A stretch of 64,000 bases of DNA. Origin: Flavobacterium profundi (GTDB lineage: Bacteria; Bacteroidota; Bacteroidia; Flavobacteriales; Flavobacteriaceae). Below, piece by piece: positions 1 through 11,200 of this stretch. A program made the translations under genes and the position numbers. How positions within the stretch are numbered: position 1 is the first letter of the stretch; each line of letters starts with the position of its first letter. The stretch covers positions 185,178-249,177 of the forward strand of contig NZ_VDCZ01000005.1 in assembly GCF_006491645.1 (NCBI RefSeq), in the 5' to 3' direction. Under the pieces are notes generated by a model. The model was not told where the DNA came from. It searched no databases and was given only the letters and a program-made list of their open reading frames with translations.

Positions 1-1190
1 GGCGCTATATAGATTCCTTTAGCCAATAAGTCATGGAAAAACTTTTTAAAATGATCATTATCGCCATTTTTAGCTGTTTCAAAATCATATACAGGATTCG
101 CATCGAAATGAACTGAAATCATCGAGCCCACTCTATTAATTGTAAAAACAACTTGATTATCTTGTAAAACCTTACGAATTCCTTTTTCTAAATAAGCAGT
201 CTTATCTTCTAATCTTTTGAAAATTTCTTGATCCTCCTGGAGTGCTTTCAACATTTCATAACCTGCAGCCATAGCTAATGGATTTCCAGATAAAGTTCCT
301 GCTTGATATACTGGTCCTAAAGGTGAAAGATAATTCATAATTTCGTTTCTAGCAGCAAAAGCTCCTACCGGTAAACCTCCTCCAATCACTTTACCAAAAC
401 AAACAATGTCTGCCTTTACTTGATACAATTCCTGAGCACCACCTCTTGCTAATCGAAACCCTGTCATTACTTCATCAAAAACAAGCAGTGCACCATTTTC
501 AGAACAAACTTCTCTTAGCTGTTTTAAAAAGTCTTTTTTGGGTGGAATGCAACCCATATTTCCAGCTACAGGTTCTATAATTAATGCAGCAATTTCACCT
601 TTATTCGCTTCAAACAACTGTTTTACATTATCAATATCATTATATTTAGCCAATAAAGTATCTTTAGCAGTTCCTGCTGTTACTCCAGGACTATTAGGTA
701 CTCCAAAAGTACTTGCTCCACTACCTGCAGCAATTAGAAAAGAATCAGAATGCCCATGGTAACAGCCAGAAAATTTAATTATTTTTTCTCTTTTAGTAAA
801 CCCTCTTGCTAAACGAATGGCACTCATACAAGCTTCTGTTCCTGAACTCACGAAACGAATTTTGTCGATATTTGGAACCATCGATACCGCTAAAGCTGCA
901 ATTTTAGTTTCTAATTCAGTAGGAGTACCAAAAGAAGTTCCTTTTTTAGCTTTTTCAATAACTGCACTAACAACAGGTTCATAGGCATGACCTAGAATCA
1001 TTGGTCCCCATGAGTTAATGTAATCTATATACTTATTTCCATCCTCATCATATAAATAAGCTCCTTTAGCTTCTTTAACAAAAATAGGAGTACCTCCTAC
1101 CGCTTTAAATGCTCTAACTGGTGAGTTAACTCCGCCTGGAATAACTTCATTAGCTTCAACAAACAGTTGATTACTTCTTTTGTATAACAT
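1..1190 (-). CDS. hemL: Glutamate-1-semialdehyde 2,1-aminomutase, 3' end outside the window
   Basis: This PLP enzyme converts glutamate-1-semialdehyde to 5-aminolevulinate in the C5 route to haem. Translating the minus strand from the ATG at 1190 gives an open frame of about 396 codons that runs off the left edge, so roughly the last 30 residues of a usual ~428-residue HemL are missing. Family motifs are visible: [11 protein letters not shown] near the N-terminus, SSGTEA and GCYHGHSD in the middle, DEVMTGFR, and [14 protein letters not shown], whose lysine should hold PLP. The start codon overlaps the stop of the upstream glucosaminidase gene by one base (TAATG), which suggests cotranscription. 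Confidence 0.96.
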   Translation of the reverse strand, partial: MLYKRSNQLFVEANEVIPGGVNSPVRAFKAVGGTPIFVKEAKGAYLYDEDGNKYIDYINSWGPMILGHAYEPVVSAVIEKAKKGTSFGTPTELETKIAALAVSMVPNIDKIRFVSSGTEACMSAIRLARGFTKREKIIKFSGCYHGHSDSFLIAAGSGASTFGVPNSPGVTAGTAKDTLLAKYNDIDNVKQLFEANKGEIAALIIEPVAGNMGCIPPKKDFLKQLREVCSENGALLVFDEVMTGFRLARGGAQELYQVKADIVCFGKVIGGGLPVGAFAARNEIMNYLSPLGPVYQAGTLSGNPLAMAAGYEMLKALQEDQEIFKRLEDKTAYLEKGIRKVLQDNQVVFTINRVGSMISVHFDANPVYDFETAKNGDNDHFKKFFHDLLAKGIYIA

Positions 1191-2056
1191 TATTTTATTT
1201 TTATTTTTTGACCAATTGCTAATGTATTATCTTTTAATCCATTAATTTTTTTAAGTTCTTCTACAGATAAATTAAACTTTTTAGACAGCGAATACAATGT
1301 ATCACCTTGTTGTATGATATAAAGTACTATTGGCTCATATTCAGATTTATCCTCTTGAGCTATAAAATCTTTTTTTGATTTATCTCTTTGTAAAACTTCA
1401 TTATCGTATTGATCTAATTCATACCTTTCAATGATACCAATTAGTTTTGCAGGATATTTTGGATCTGTAGCATAACCCGCTGCCTTAAGTCCTCTAGCCC
1501 AACCTTTGAAATCACCTTTATCCAATTCAAATAATTTATTATACCTGCTTCTTGAAGTTAAAAACAAAGAATGATCTCTGTAGGAATCTGCAGGATCTTG
1601 ATACTTTCTAAAACATTCCTGAGCAGCGTCATCATCATGTGTAATAGAGGGTCCATTCCATTCTTTATGACATTTTATTCCAAAATGATTGTTTGCTTCT
1701 TTACACAATCTTCCATTCCCTGCACCAGATTCTAAAATACCTTGTGCCAAAATTATACTTGCAGGAATTCCATACTGTTGCATATTTTGTTTGGCAACTT
1801 CTTTAAACGAATCGATGTAAGCATTCACATTACTATAAGTAACAGAAACTTTTGAAGTTGCTTCCAACTCTTCTTTTTCTTCTGTTTTTTCTTGTATAAT
1901 AGGTTTCGTACTAATAATAGGGCTCGTATTTCTTGTAGTGTTGCCATTTCTAGTTGTAACTGTTCTATTTTTAGCAGTTGTACTTCTTTTATTTTTTGAA
2001 GAACCACAGCTAAAAACAAGAAAGGCTACAGCTAAATAAATTATTTTCTTCATCAT
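1190..2056 (-). CDS. Lipoprotein peptidoglycan hydrolase: glucosaminidase (GH73) plus LysM
   Basis: Probable cell-wall hydrolase of 288 aa. A lipoprotein signal ends in VFSC with the lipid-carrying cysteine at residue 17, followed by a Thr/Asn/Lys-rich linker to about residue 75. Residues ~75-220 resemble the FlgJ-type glucosaminidase domain ([48 protein letters not shown]). The last ~45 residues are a LysM peptidoglycan-binding module ([26 protein letters not shown]). The ATG overlaps the stop of the PLP-enzyme gene (ATGA), and hemL follows with another overlap. A second in-frame ATG three bases later is an equally possible start. Confidence 0.92.
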   Translation of the reverse strand: MMKKIIYLAVAFLVFSCGSSKNKRSTTAKNRTVTTRNGNTTRNTSPIISTKPIIQEKTEEKEELEATSKVSVTYSNVNAYIDSFKEVAKQNMQQYGIPASIILAQGILESGAGNGRLCKEANNHFGIKCHKEWNGPSITHDDDAAQECFRKYQDPADSYRDHSLFLTSRSRYNKLFELDKGDFKGWARGLKAAGYATDPKYPAKLIGIIERYELDQYDNEVLQRDKSKKDFIAQEDKSEYEPIVLYIIQQGDTLYSLSKKFNLSVEELKKINGLKDNTLAIGQKIKIK

Positions 2057-2946
2057 GCGTATTGTAATAGCTCTTTATTTTTCTTTTCTCTAATTTGATT
2101 TATTCCTTTAATACCTTGAAGTCCTCCCGTATGAATCAATAAAATTTTGCTGTTATCAAGAAATTCTCTCTTTTGAATCATATCTAAAACTCCAAACATC
2201 ATTTTCCCTGTATAAATTGGATCTAATGGAATTGAGGTTGATTTGTAAAAATCATTTAAAAAAGCAATCAGTCCATCCGTTACCTTTCCGTAACCGCCAA
2301 AATGATACTCTGAATTCATGGTCCAATTCTTTTTGGTCACAAAATTACAAATTACATCAGACAAAAAATTACCTTTTAATGCTGAAAAACCTACTATTTT
2401 TTGATTTTCTTTGGACGAATTAATAATTCCAGATATTGTTCCTCCTGTACCAACCGCACAACAAACATAATCGAAATCGCTATCCATAGGCTCTAAAATT
2501 TCTTCACAACCTTTAATTGCTAATGAATTAGTACCTCCTTCAGGCAAAATATAACATCCTACATAACGTTGCTTTATATCATTTAAATAGCCTACTTCTT
2601 CTTTTTGGGCATACATAGATCTTGAAACAAATTCGAATTCCATACCAAACTCTTTTGCTAGAGATAACGTTGGATTTTCAAATAACTTATCTTTCCATTC
2701 TTCTCCTCTTATGATACCTACAGTTGCAATACCATATTCTTTCCCAGCTGCAGCAGTAGCAAGAATGTGATTGGAAAAAGCTCCCCCAAAAGTAATGAGC
2801 ATTTTTGACTCTATTTTAAGCGCCTCCTCCACATTATATTTCAATTTTCTAAATTTATTACCCGAAATATGAGGGTGTAATAAATCTTCTCTCTTGATAT
2901 ATAATTCTATAGAATAAGGCAAATCTATATCTATTCTTTGATTCAC
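2053..2946 (-). CDS. PLP-dependent D-cysteine desulfhydrase / ACC deaminase family protein
   Basis: Fold-type II PLP enzyme of about 297 aa. Visible signatures are LYIKREDLLHP, SGNKFRKLKYN (the lysine expected to bind PLP), FGGAFSNHILATAAA, LPEGGTNSLAIKG and CAVGTGGTISGI. Substrate cannot be fixed from sequence; D-cysteine desulfhydrase is the usual call and ACC deaminase the alternative. There is no in-frame ATG near the expected N-terminus. I chose GTG at 2946 because it gives the family-like beginning MNQ-; TTG at 2961 would lie at the very edge of a terminator. The gene overlaps the next gene by four bases. Confidence 0.85.
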   Translation of the reverse strand: MNQRIDIDLPYSIELYIKREDLLHPHISGNKFRKLKYNVEEALKIESKMLITFGGAFSNHILATAAAGKEYGIATVGIIRGEEWKDKLFENPTLSLAKEFGMEFEFVSRSMYAQKEEVGYLNDIKQRYVGCYILPEGGTNSLAIKGCEEILEPMDSDFDYVCCAVGTGGTISGIINSSKENQKIVGFSALKGNFLSDVICNFVTKKNWTMNSEYHFGGYGKVTDGLIAFLNDFYKSTSIPLDPIYTGKMMFGVLDMIQKREFLDNSKILLIHTGGLQGIKGINQIREKKNKELLQYA

Positions 2947-2960
2947 AGCACAAAATAACA

Positions 2961-2989
2961 AAAAAACCTCGATAAAATCGAGGTTTTTT
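2961..2989 (-). terminator. Terminator of the T9SS protein gene
   Basis: Perfect 13-bp inverted repeat (2961-2973 and 2977-2989) around a 3-nt AAA loop, core ACCTCGAT/ATCGAGGT with A- and T-tracts on both sides. It sits between the stop of the T9SS gene (3007) and the start of the PLP-enzyme gene. Confidence 0.85.
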
Positions 2990-3006
2990 CTTTATTATAA
3001 AAAAAA

Positions 3007-4917
3007 CTATTGTCTTGAGACAACTATTTTCTTATCTATATTTTTATTTTCTAAAGTAGATAACTTAACAAAGTATACACCATCAGTTAAGCCTGAAGTT
3101 GAAACTTGAATTTCAGACGCATTCCCTAAATTATTTTTATTGACTACCATTTTTCCAGTAGCATCATATAAACTCAAAAGTTTTACTTCTTGCTGCATTG
3201 GATTAAAGATAGTCAAGAATTGACTGTCATTATTTTGGTAAACCTCAAAAGATTTCACAATTTCATCTTCTAAACCTAAAGTGTTTTCTTGATTTTTGAA
3301 AGTAATTTCAAATCTATTTTTATAAACCCCTGGAGGAAGTGTTATACTAAAAAAACTATTTTTAATATCGTAATAAATGTTTGTTTCTTTGTCATGTAAA
3401 AAGATATCTTGAGCAAGATTAAAATTAATCAATTCATTCACACTCACTTTAAAAGTAGTTTGAATATCAGCTTTAAAAGCTATTGGCATTTTTTTATCGA
3501 TATCAAAATTTAAAGTAGAAATTACAAATTGTTTATCCCCTTGTAATGGAAAATAAACATCTCTTGGCAGACTAGATTCTGGAGTAATGGCATCAAAAGC
3601 TGGATCATAACTATCTGTAGCCATATCATTAAAAGCTAAAGCTGTTTCTCTGGTATATTCATCATTCATAATCGTATGAATTTTAAATTGAGGAACTTGT
3701 TGCTTTGAAAACTGAGTATAATCAACATTAGCAATGTTTGGTATAGCACTCCAATTACTATTTGAAGCTTCATCATTTGAAGAACGCTCAAATTGAGAAT
3801 TATTTTCAGGTGCTTCTTTTACAAAAGCGCGGTATAAATTTTTCATCTGAGCATTTCCAGAACTAACAACACCTTGTATCATAAAACCTTGTCCAACTGG
3901 GGCAAACATTCTTAAATAAGCATTAGCAGTCGAAGATCCGTTAGAATTAGGAGTACCATCAGAATTATAAGTGTTCCAAGTAGCTGGAGTGTATGTACCA
4001 GGAGAAAAAGCTGTTGCTCCATTAGCTACATATACACCATACCCTCCCACATATTCAGATACATAATGAGACGTCGCTGGTTTTTGATGTTCCCAAAAAT
4101 AGGCGTTACCATTAATTATAGGTGAACCTGTCAAGGTATAAGCACCCGTACTATAATTTACTGTATATCCACTATTTTCTAATAAAAATAAATTTAAATT
4201 GATTGCTGAAGGATATGGATTCCCAGTTAAAGTCCTATTTGGGTAATCTGGACCTGCTGCATTACCAACAGGTATAGAAATCAAACCTTCATTTGGCTTT
4301 CCTCTAAAATCATATCGTTGATTATTTCCAGGGTTATTTGCAACACCTTCATTAGTATCTGCAATTACAGTATCTGTACCCGAAACCCCTTTCATCGTAA
4401 ACCCTTCACCAGGATTAATTGTGGAAGCATTACCCACATATGCCCATTGCCCATATTGATTGGATTGAACAAATTTATAAATCCATCTTGAAGCAATTGA
4501 TAAAGAGGAATTAGTAGCAACTCCATCTAATGTGGCACTAGGAAGAATTGTAGCGGACGAACTGGTAATTAGTGCTGTAGGTCTATTCAATCTCGTAATT
4601 CCAAAAGCGGCATTCCCAACAGAAGCTGATGGTACTCCTACTGGTGAACACCAATAATTATAACCATATTGATTTGAAGTACCTTCTTGAAAAACAGACA
4701 AATTCCCCAATCCACGATTACTACTTGTTGCTGTATTTCCTTGAAGTAATTGGGAACTATTTCTCAAATACATATTGGCATTATTATCAAGATTAACATC
4801 CTGACCCACATACACATACGCATTATTAACAAAAACATAACTGTTTGGACTCACATACATTTGCGCATTCATATCCAAAACAAATAAAACTAAAAAATAA
4901 AATAATGTTTTTCTCAT
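3007..4917 (-). CDS. T9SS type A sorting-domain surface protein
   Basis: Exported protein of 636 aa with no recognised enzymatic domain. An N-terminal signal peptide (MRKTLFYFLVLFVLDMNAQ) precedes a long low-complexity beta-rich region. Residues near 230 contain TGNPYPSAI, a module also seen as GNPYPSAI in the two giant proteins encoded at 5250 and 12043. The last ~75 residues form a T9SS type A C-terminal domain (LSLYDATGKMV, GLTDGVYFVKLST, KKIVVSRQ). The true start is the ATG at 4917; a longer frame would need TTG. It is transcribed away from the giant gene at 5250 and ends at the strong terminator at 2961-2989. Confidence 0.88.
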   Translation of the reverse strand: MRKTLFYFLVLFVLDMNAQMYVSPNSYVFVNNAYVYVGQDVNLDNNANMYLRNSSQLLQGNTATSSNRGLGNLSVFQEGTSNQYGYNYWCSPVGVPSASVGNAAFGITRLNRPTALITSSSATILPSATLDGVATNSSLSIASRWIYKFVQSNQYGQWAYVGNASTINPGEGFTMKGVSGTDTVIADTNEGVANNPGNNQRYDFRGKPNEGLISIPVGNAAGPDYPNRTLTGNPYPSAINLNLFLLENSGYTVNYSTGAYTLTGSPIINGNAYFWEHQKPATSHYVSEYVGGYGVYVANGATAFSPGTYTPATWNTYNSDGTPNSNGSSTANAYLRMFAPVGQGFMIQGVVSSGNAQMKNLYRAFVKEAPENNSQFERSSNDEASNSNWSAIPNIANVDYTQFSKQQVPQFKIHTIMNDEYTRETALAFNDMATDSYDPAFDAITPESSLPRDVYFPLQGDKQFVISTLNFDIDKKMPIAFKADIQTTFKVSVNELINFNLAQDIFLHDKETNIYYDIKNSFFSITLPPGVYKNRFEITFKNQENTLGLEDEIVKSFEVYQNNDSQFLTIFNPMQQEVKLLSLYDATGKMVVNKNNLGNASEIQVSTSGLTDGVYFVKLSTLENKNIDKKIVVSRQ

Positions 4918-5122
4918 AATCAAGAAATTTTATTAGTACACTTTGCAAAAATAATTAAAAATTTATAGCCACTGATACTTAACAGATTAAATACCAATAA
5001 AATCTTTAAAATACATGTTAAAGATACAAAATTATATCTTATGATTTTATAAAACCACTTATAAAAACATGTTTAATAATCAAAAAAAACCGACGAAAAG
5101 CACTAAAAACAGCTGAAACATA

Positions 5123-5171
5123 CTTTTTTTAACATAAAATACAGATTATCTATTGGTTATGTTAAAAAAAG
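5123..5171. promoter_or_regulatory. 14-bp perfect inverted repeat overlapping a promoter
   Basis: The left arm CTTTTTTTAACATA (5123-5136) and the right arm TATGTTAAAAAAAG (5158-5171) are exact reverse complements with a 21-bp spacer. The repeat brackets the candidate -33 element and ends four bases before the -7 box, so it could be an operator for the giant surface-protein gene. No U-tract gene end is nearby, so it is unlikely to be a terminator. Confidence 0.5.
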
Positions 5172-5182
5172 AATTATTTTTG
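5153..5182 (+). promoter_or_regulatory. Bacteroidota-type promoter for the 2207-aa protein gene
   Basis: TATTTTTG at 5175-5182 matches the Bacteroidota -7 consensus TAnnTTTG fully. TTGG at 5153-5156 lies 18 bp upstream as a -33-like element. The implied 5' leader before the ATG at 5250 is about 60 nt. Confidence 0.55.
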
Positions 5183-5249
5183 TACTAGCTTATGGTTAAA
5201 AATATGCTAATAACCAGTAGAAAAAATTACTAATTTAACCAAATCGTCT

Positions 5250-8200
5250 ATGAAGTTACTTTACTCATTTGATGGGTTGTGCTCTTTTTTTGCCCAAAAA
5301 TACCACAATCTAATGATAAACAATTTTTTAATTGTTTTATATGTTCTTTTATTTTCATTATTTTTTAATAACGAAACATATTCTCAAACATATACCGACA
5401 ACACACCTGGAACGAACTCTTTTGTGGTTCCTTGCGATGTAACATCTATCACAGTTAGCGCTTGGGGTGCTGGTGGTGCTGGAGGCGCTGCTGATAACAA
5501 TTCAAATGGTGGTTCTGGTGGCGGTGGCGGTGGCTACAGTAGCAGAACATTCACTGTAACTCCTGGTCAAACTATTACTTATACAGTTGGAGCTGGAGGA
5601 AATGGAGGAAATGGGAACGGACAAAATGGAGGAAACACCACAATTTTAACCTTAACAGCGAATGGAGGTACTGGTGGAGGACAAAATGAAGGCGCAGTAG
5701 GAACTGGAGGCTCAGCAAGTGGAGGAACTACTAACCTAACTGGAGGAATTGGTTCAATTGGAATAGACATTGGCATAATAACTGTTGGCGGTGCTGGTGG
5801 TACGGGAGCAAATGGAGGTGCTGGTGGTGCTGCGCTAACTGGAGGAGGATCAAATAACGGAAATAATGGAACCGGCCCTGGTGGTGGTGGTGGTGGTGCT
5901 AGAAGAGTTACCAATAGTGGAGGAAGAAGACAAGGAGGAGATGGAGCAAACGGACAAATTCAGATTACCTATACTTCTACATTACAAAACTATTGTACAC
6001 CCTCTTTCACTACATTTGTTTTACCTATTACAAATGTAACTTTTGCTGGTATTAACAATACAACTTCAAATACAACTGGTGGTTCATCATTAGAAAGATT
6101 TTGTAGCACAGGTAATGTCATACGTACAAACTCTTACACTATCTCTGTATCAGGAAACACTGATGGTAATTATACAGACTATGTTAGAGTATATATTGAC
6201 TGGAACCAAAATGGAAACTTTGGAGACAATACTAATGAAATTTACGATATAGGAACAATTACAAATTCAAATGGAGTTGATGGAATATTAACTTCTAACA
6301 CGATATTAGTTCCAAATACTGCTTCTATAGGTAATACTACTATGAGAGTTATGAAAAGATGGAACGGTTACTCGACTGATGCCTGTCAAACAGGCGGTGG
6401 ATATGGCCAGGCAGAAGACTACATAATAAACGTGTCAGCTATTGCTCCACCAACAGTAACTAGTTTCACTCCTACAAGTGGATGTGTGGGTTCTACTTTT
6501 GACATTACAGGTACAAATTTTATTGGTGCAACTGCAGTAACAATAGGAGGAACAAATGTTACTTCATTCGTAGTAAATTCATCAACTTCAATAACCGCAA
6601 CTGTTGGTACTGGGACAACGGGTCAAGTAAGAGTAACAAACTCTGCTGGAACGGGTACTTCATTAGGTATTTTTACAGTAGTTGCCACACCAACCATTAC
6701 TTCCCAACCCGTTTCAACTTTAATTTGTAAACCCGGTAACGGATCATTTAGTGTTACCGCTACAGGCGCTACTTCTTATCAATGGAGAAGAAATGGGGTT
6801 AATTTAACCAATACAGCTCCATATAGTGGAGTTAACACAGCTACTTTAACACTTACAGATCCTGCTTTGGCTATAGCTGGAACATTTGATGTAGTAGTTA
6901 GTAACGGACTTTGTTCTACAACTTCTAATACTGCTTCTTTAACTATAGATACAACTCCTGTCATAAGTTCTCAACCAACTGCGACATCAATTTGTGAATC
7001 TGGAAGCGGTTCTTTTAGCGTGACAGCTACAGGTGGAACTACATACCAATGGAGAAGAAATGGAGTAAATTTAACAAACACTGCTCCTTACAGTAATACT
7101 ACAACAGCAACATTAACAATAACCAATCCTACAGTTGCAATTGCAGGTAATTTTGATGTGGTTATTACTTCAACATCTGGATGTACTGTAACTTCATCAA
7201 CTGCAGCTTTAACAGTAATTGCTACTCCAGCTAACCCTGGAAACCCAACGAGTGATTCTCCTCAGTGTAATCCAACTGGCGTTACCTTAACAAGAACAGG
7301 AACTCCTCCAGCAGGAGAAACTTGGTATTGGCAAACTGCTCCAGGAGGCACAAATACAACTAATAGTGCTAACACATTTGTAGTTAATACCTCAGGCACT
7401 TACCATATAAGATCAAGAAATAACGTAACAGGATGTTGGAGTATTGGAGAAGGTAGCTTAGCAGTAGTTGTTAACAACGCTCCTACAGCTATTGCAACCA
7501 CACCTAGCCCAACAACTTCTACTTCTGGAATATGTTACATGGGATCTGGTGCCGTATCAAGTATTTCATGGGCAGCGGTTGCTGGAGCAACTTCATATGA
7601 CGTTTATTTTGGAGCTGGGAGCTTACCTGCTGTAGTAACTACAAACACAGTATCAACATCCTATAACACTGGAGCTCTTGCTGCATCAACAACCTATTAC
7701 TGGAAAATTGTACCAAGAAACGCTTGTGGTATTACTACTGGTACACCAGTGGTTTGGAATTTTACCACTACTGACAAACCTTGTTATTGTCCTTCAACAG
7801 GAAGCACAAGTTCTTATGGCGTTACTGGTGTACAATTCAACACCATTAACAACACTTCTACTGCTACCAATGTTGCTTATTCTAACTTCACAGCAATTTC
7901 AACAACCGTTTTAAAAACAGTTTCTTATAACATCAATGTATATGTAAACACAAACGGCAATAACACTAATTACCAAACTGTTTGGATTGACTGGAATGGT
8001 AATGGCTTATTTACCGATGCAGGAGAAACATATAACTTAGGTACCGCTACTAATACAGCAAATGGTCTAAGTTCTGCATGTCCTTTATCAATAACGGTTC
8101 CAGCAGGTGCTATCACAGGACAAACAAGAATGAGAGTACAATCTAAACTTGGTTCAGCAACTGGTAGTTCATGTGCAACTGGTTTTAGTGGAGAAGTGGA

Positions 8201-11200
8201 AGATTATACACTGGATATTATTCCAGCATCGCCATGTAGTACTCCTACAGCACAACCTACAGCCTTATTGTTAAGTCCTACAGGAACTTTTATATCAGGT
8301 TCATTTACACCTGCATCGCCAGCGCCAAATAATTATTTAGTAGTTTATAATACTACAGGTACGGTACCAACTCCTACAAATGGTTCAACATATTCAGTTG
8401 GTGGTACCATTGGAGCTGGAAATATAGTAGTTTCTACAGATAACAGCACTAGCTTCACAATTTCTGGGTTAACCAATACAACGACCTATTATGTTTTTGT
8501 ATTCTCTTACAATTCATTTTGTACAGGTGGACCAAGATACAATACAACTAGTCCGTTAACAGGCTTCACTACTACTAATACACAAAATTATTGTACTCCT
8601 TCAGTAACTTTAGGATTACAATCTTCTAATTATATTACTCAAGTAAACTTTGTTGGAAACTTAACTAACTCAAGCAACACCTCTACTTTCTCTACCAATC
8701 CTGCTGGATTTCAAGATTTTTCTTCTTTAACTCCAAAAGCAAGTCAAGCTCAAGGAGAAGGAGTTAATATATTTGTAGATACAAATAGAAATACCGCAGT
8801 TTATATGAAAGCTTGGGTAGACTGGAACAAAGACAATGCTTTTGATGATACTACTGAAATTGTTTATCAATCAACTAGTGCCTTTTTAAATACTACTTTT
8901 GGTTTTATTGTACCAACTGGAACAACACCCGGTGACTACAGGATACGTATTAGAATTAACGTAGGTAGCAATAGTTTTACTTCTTGTGGCAACTTAAATA
9001 GTGGTGGTGAAACTGAAGATTATACCTTCACCGTTATTGCAAATTGTGCAGCAAAAATACAAACGATTGCTTCTGCAACGAGATGCGGAACTGGCACTGT
9101 TACTTTAGGAGCAACAGGAACTGCTGGAACAACCCAATACAGATGGTATTCTGCAAAAACGGGAGGTGTATTAGTAGGCACATCAAATACTACTACTTGG
9201 ACTACTCCTTCTATTTCAACAGATACTCCTTATTATGTAACAGCTTTTAATGGTACTTGTGAGTCATTATTCAGAACACAGGTTATTGCATATGTAAAAC
9301 CCGTTTCAAATATTACTTTTACAACTTCCAATCCAGAAGTGTGTGGTGAAGACAGTATTATAGCACTTACTGCAAGCACAACGACTGAAAGAATCTCATT
9401 AATTAATGAAAATTTTGAAAGTGGTTTAGGTGTTTTTGCTAACAACAGTATCGCTAGTCCAAATACAGCTATTACAAATTGGCAAATTAGAAGTAGTACT
9501 TACGTACCTCCATACCCAACGTATCCAGTTTGGTACCCTGCTATTTCATCAGGATTTAGTCCGAATCAATTTGCCATGACCACTTCTGACTTGTCAACTG
9601 GTGGAAGTTCATTTGGAAAAGTAGAAACAGCTTTAGAATCATCAGCAGTTAACACCACTGGTTTCTTAAACCTTACGTTATCTTTCAGAATGTATTTTTC
9701 AAGCTACTATGATGCAAATAGTGCAACTGTTGAATATGTAATTGTAGAATACAAAAATGGAAGTGGTGCATGGACCGCAATTCCATCTGCGATATTTGTA
9801 TCTGATGTAGGAATCGGAAATCAATTTGCAACACAAACATACGACTTAAGTTCGTATACTAATATTGCATCTTTACAACTTAGATTCAGATATAAAGCAG
9901 GTTGGTGTGACGGAGTAGCCATCGATGATGTACATTTATATGGCGACAAGCCTTTAACTCCTGCCTTTACATGGACAAGTGCTTTACCAGTAGATGCTTA
10001 CATTGATGCTGCTTGTACTATTCCTTATACTTCTGGTACACCAATTTCAACTGTATACATCAAACCAACTGTAACACAATTAGAAACGCCTAGTTATTCC
10101 TTTACAGCTAATGCTAATTTAACAAACGGTTGTTCTACTAGTTCAACAATTAATGTTACCAATAAAACTAAAATTTGGAAAGGTGGTTCTTCAACCGACT
10201 GGAATGATGCTAATAACTGGTCACCTGTAGGCGTACCTGATATTAATACATGTGTAATTATTTCTAACACAGGAGTGAATTCAGTATTGAACACAGGTGC
10301 TAATGGAATTGGGAAGAATTTAACCATAAAATCAGGTTCAACTTTAAATGTTCAAAATAGTAAAGCTTTAACAATAAAAGAATTCATTGTAAATAATGGT
10401 ACATTTAATTTAGACAATAATACAAGTGTTATTCAAATTGACAACACTCTTAACTCTGGATCAGGAACAACTACAATGACTAGACAAGGAGTTACTACTA
10501 ACACTTATGATTACATCTATTATTCATCACCTGTTACTAGTTTTCCTGTAGCTAGTTTATCTGGAAGTCCTAGATATGTTTGGCAACCAACAGTAAACAG
10601 AGCTCCTACATATCCAAGTAATTTTGGTACATGGGTAAGTGCAAGTGGCAATATGACTGTTGGTAAAGGATATATATCTAGACAAGGTGTAGCTGGAACA
10701 AAAACTGTAAATTTCACAGGTACTTTAAATAACGGAAATTTAAGCATTCCAGTATCTAGAGGTACATACAACGGTGCAAACTATACAGGACCAACACCTA
10801 CTCCAGTTACAAAAGATGATGACAATTTAAATCTTATTGGTAACCCATATCCATCAGCAATTAGTGCTATAGATTTCTTGAATACGAATACAAACCTAGA
10901 AGGTTTTGTAAAAATTTGGACACACGGAACTGCCGTAAGCACTTCTACAACAAGTCCTTTTTATGAAAACTATCAAAGTAATTATTCTATTAATGATTAT
11001 ATCACATACAATTCAACTGGTACCTCATCCGGTCCAGGTGTATTTGGAGGACTTATTGCTTCAGGTCAAGGATTCTTTGTTCAAATGAAACACACTTCTG
11101 CTTCAACCACAGAAAATGTAAATTTCACAAATAGCATGAGAAACGCAGCATATAGCAATAGTCAGTTCTATAGAGATGTTACCAATGAAGTAGAAGCCAA

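Larger units (their letters stand above)
4918..5249. other. Divergent intergenic region upstream of two surface-protein genes
   Basis: A 332-bp AT-rich gap between the minus-strand T9SS gene and the giant plus-strand gene. No small gene or RNA was recognised. It holds a perfect 14-bp inverted repeat and a promoter-like sequence, listed separately; both favour the plus-strand gene. Confidence 0.7.

Noticed and set aside
5579..5914. Pro-rich frame on the minus strand inside the giant gene
   Set aside because: It is the complement of the Gly-rich repeat; its composition follows from the sense strand and it has no start context.
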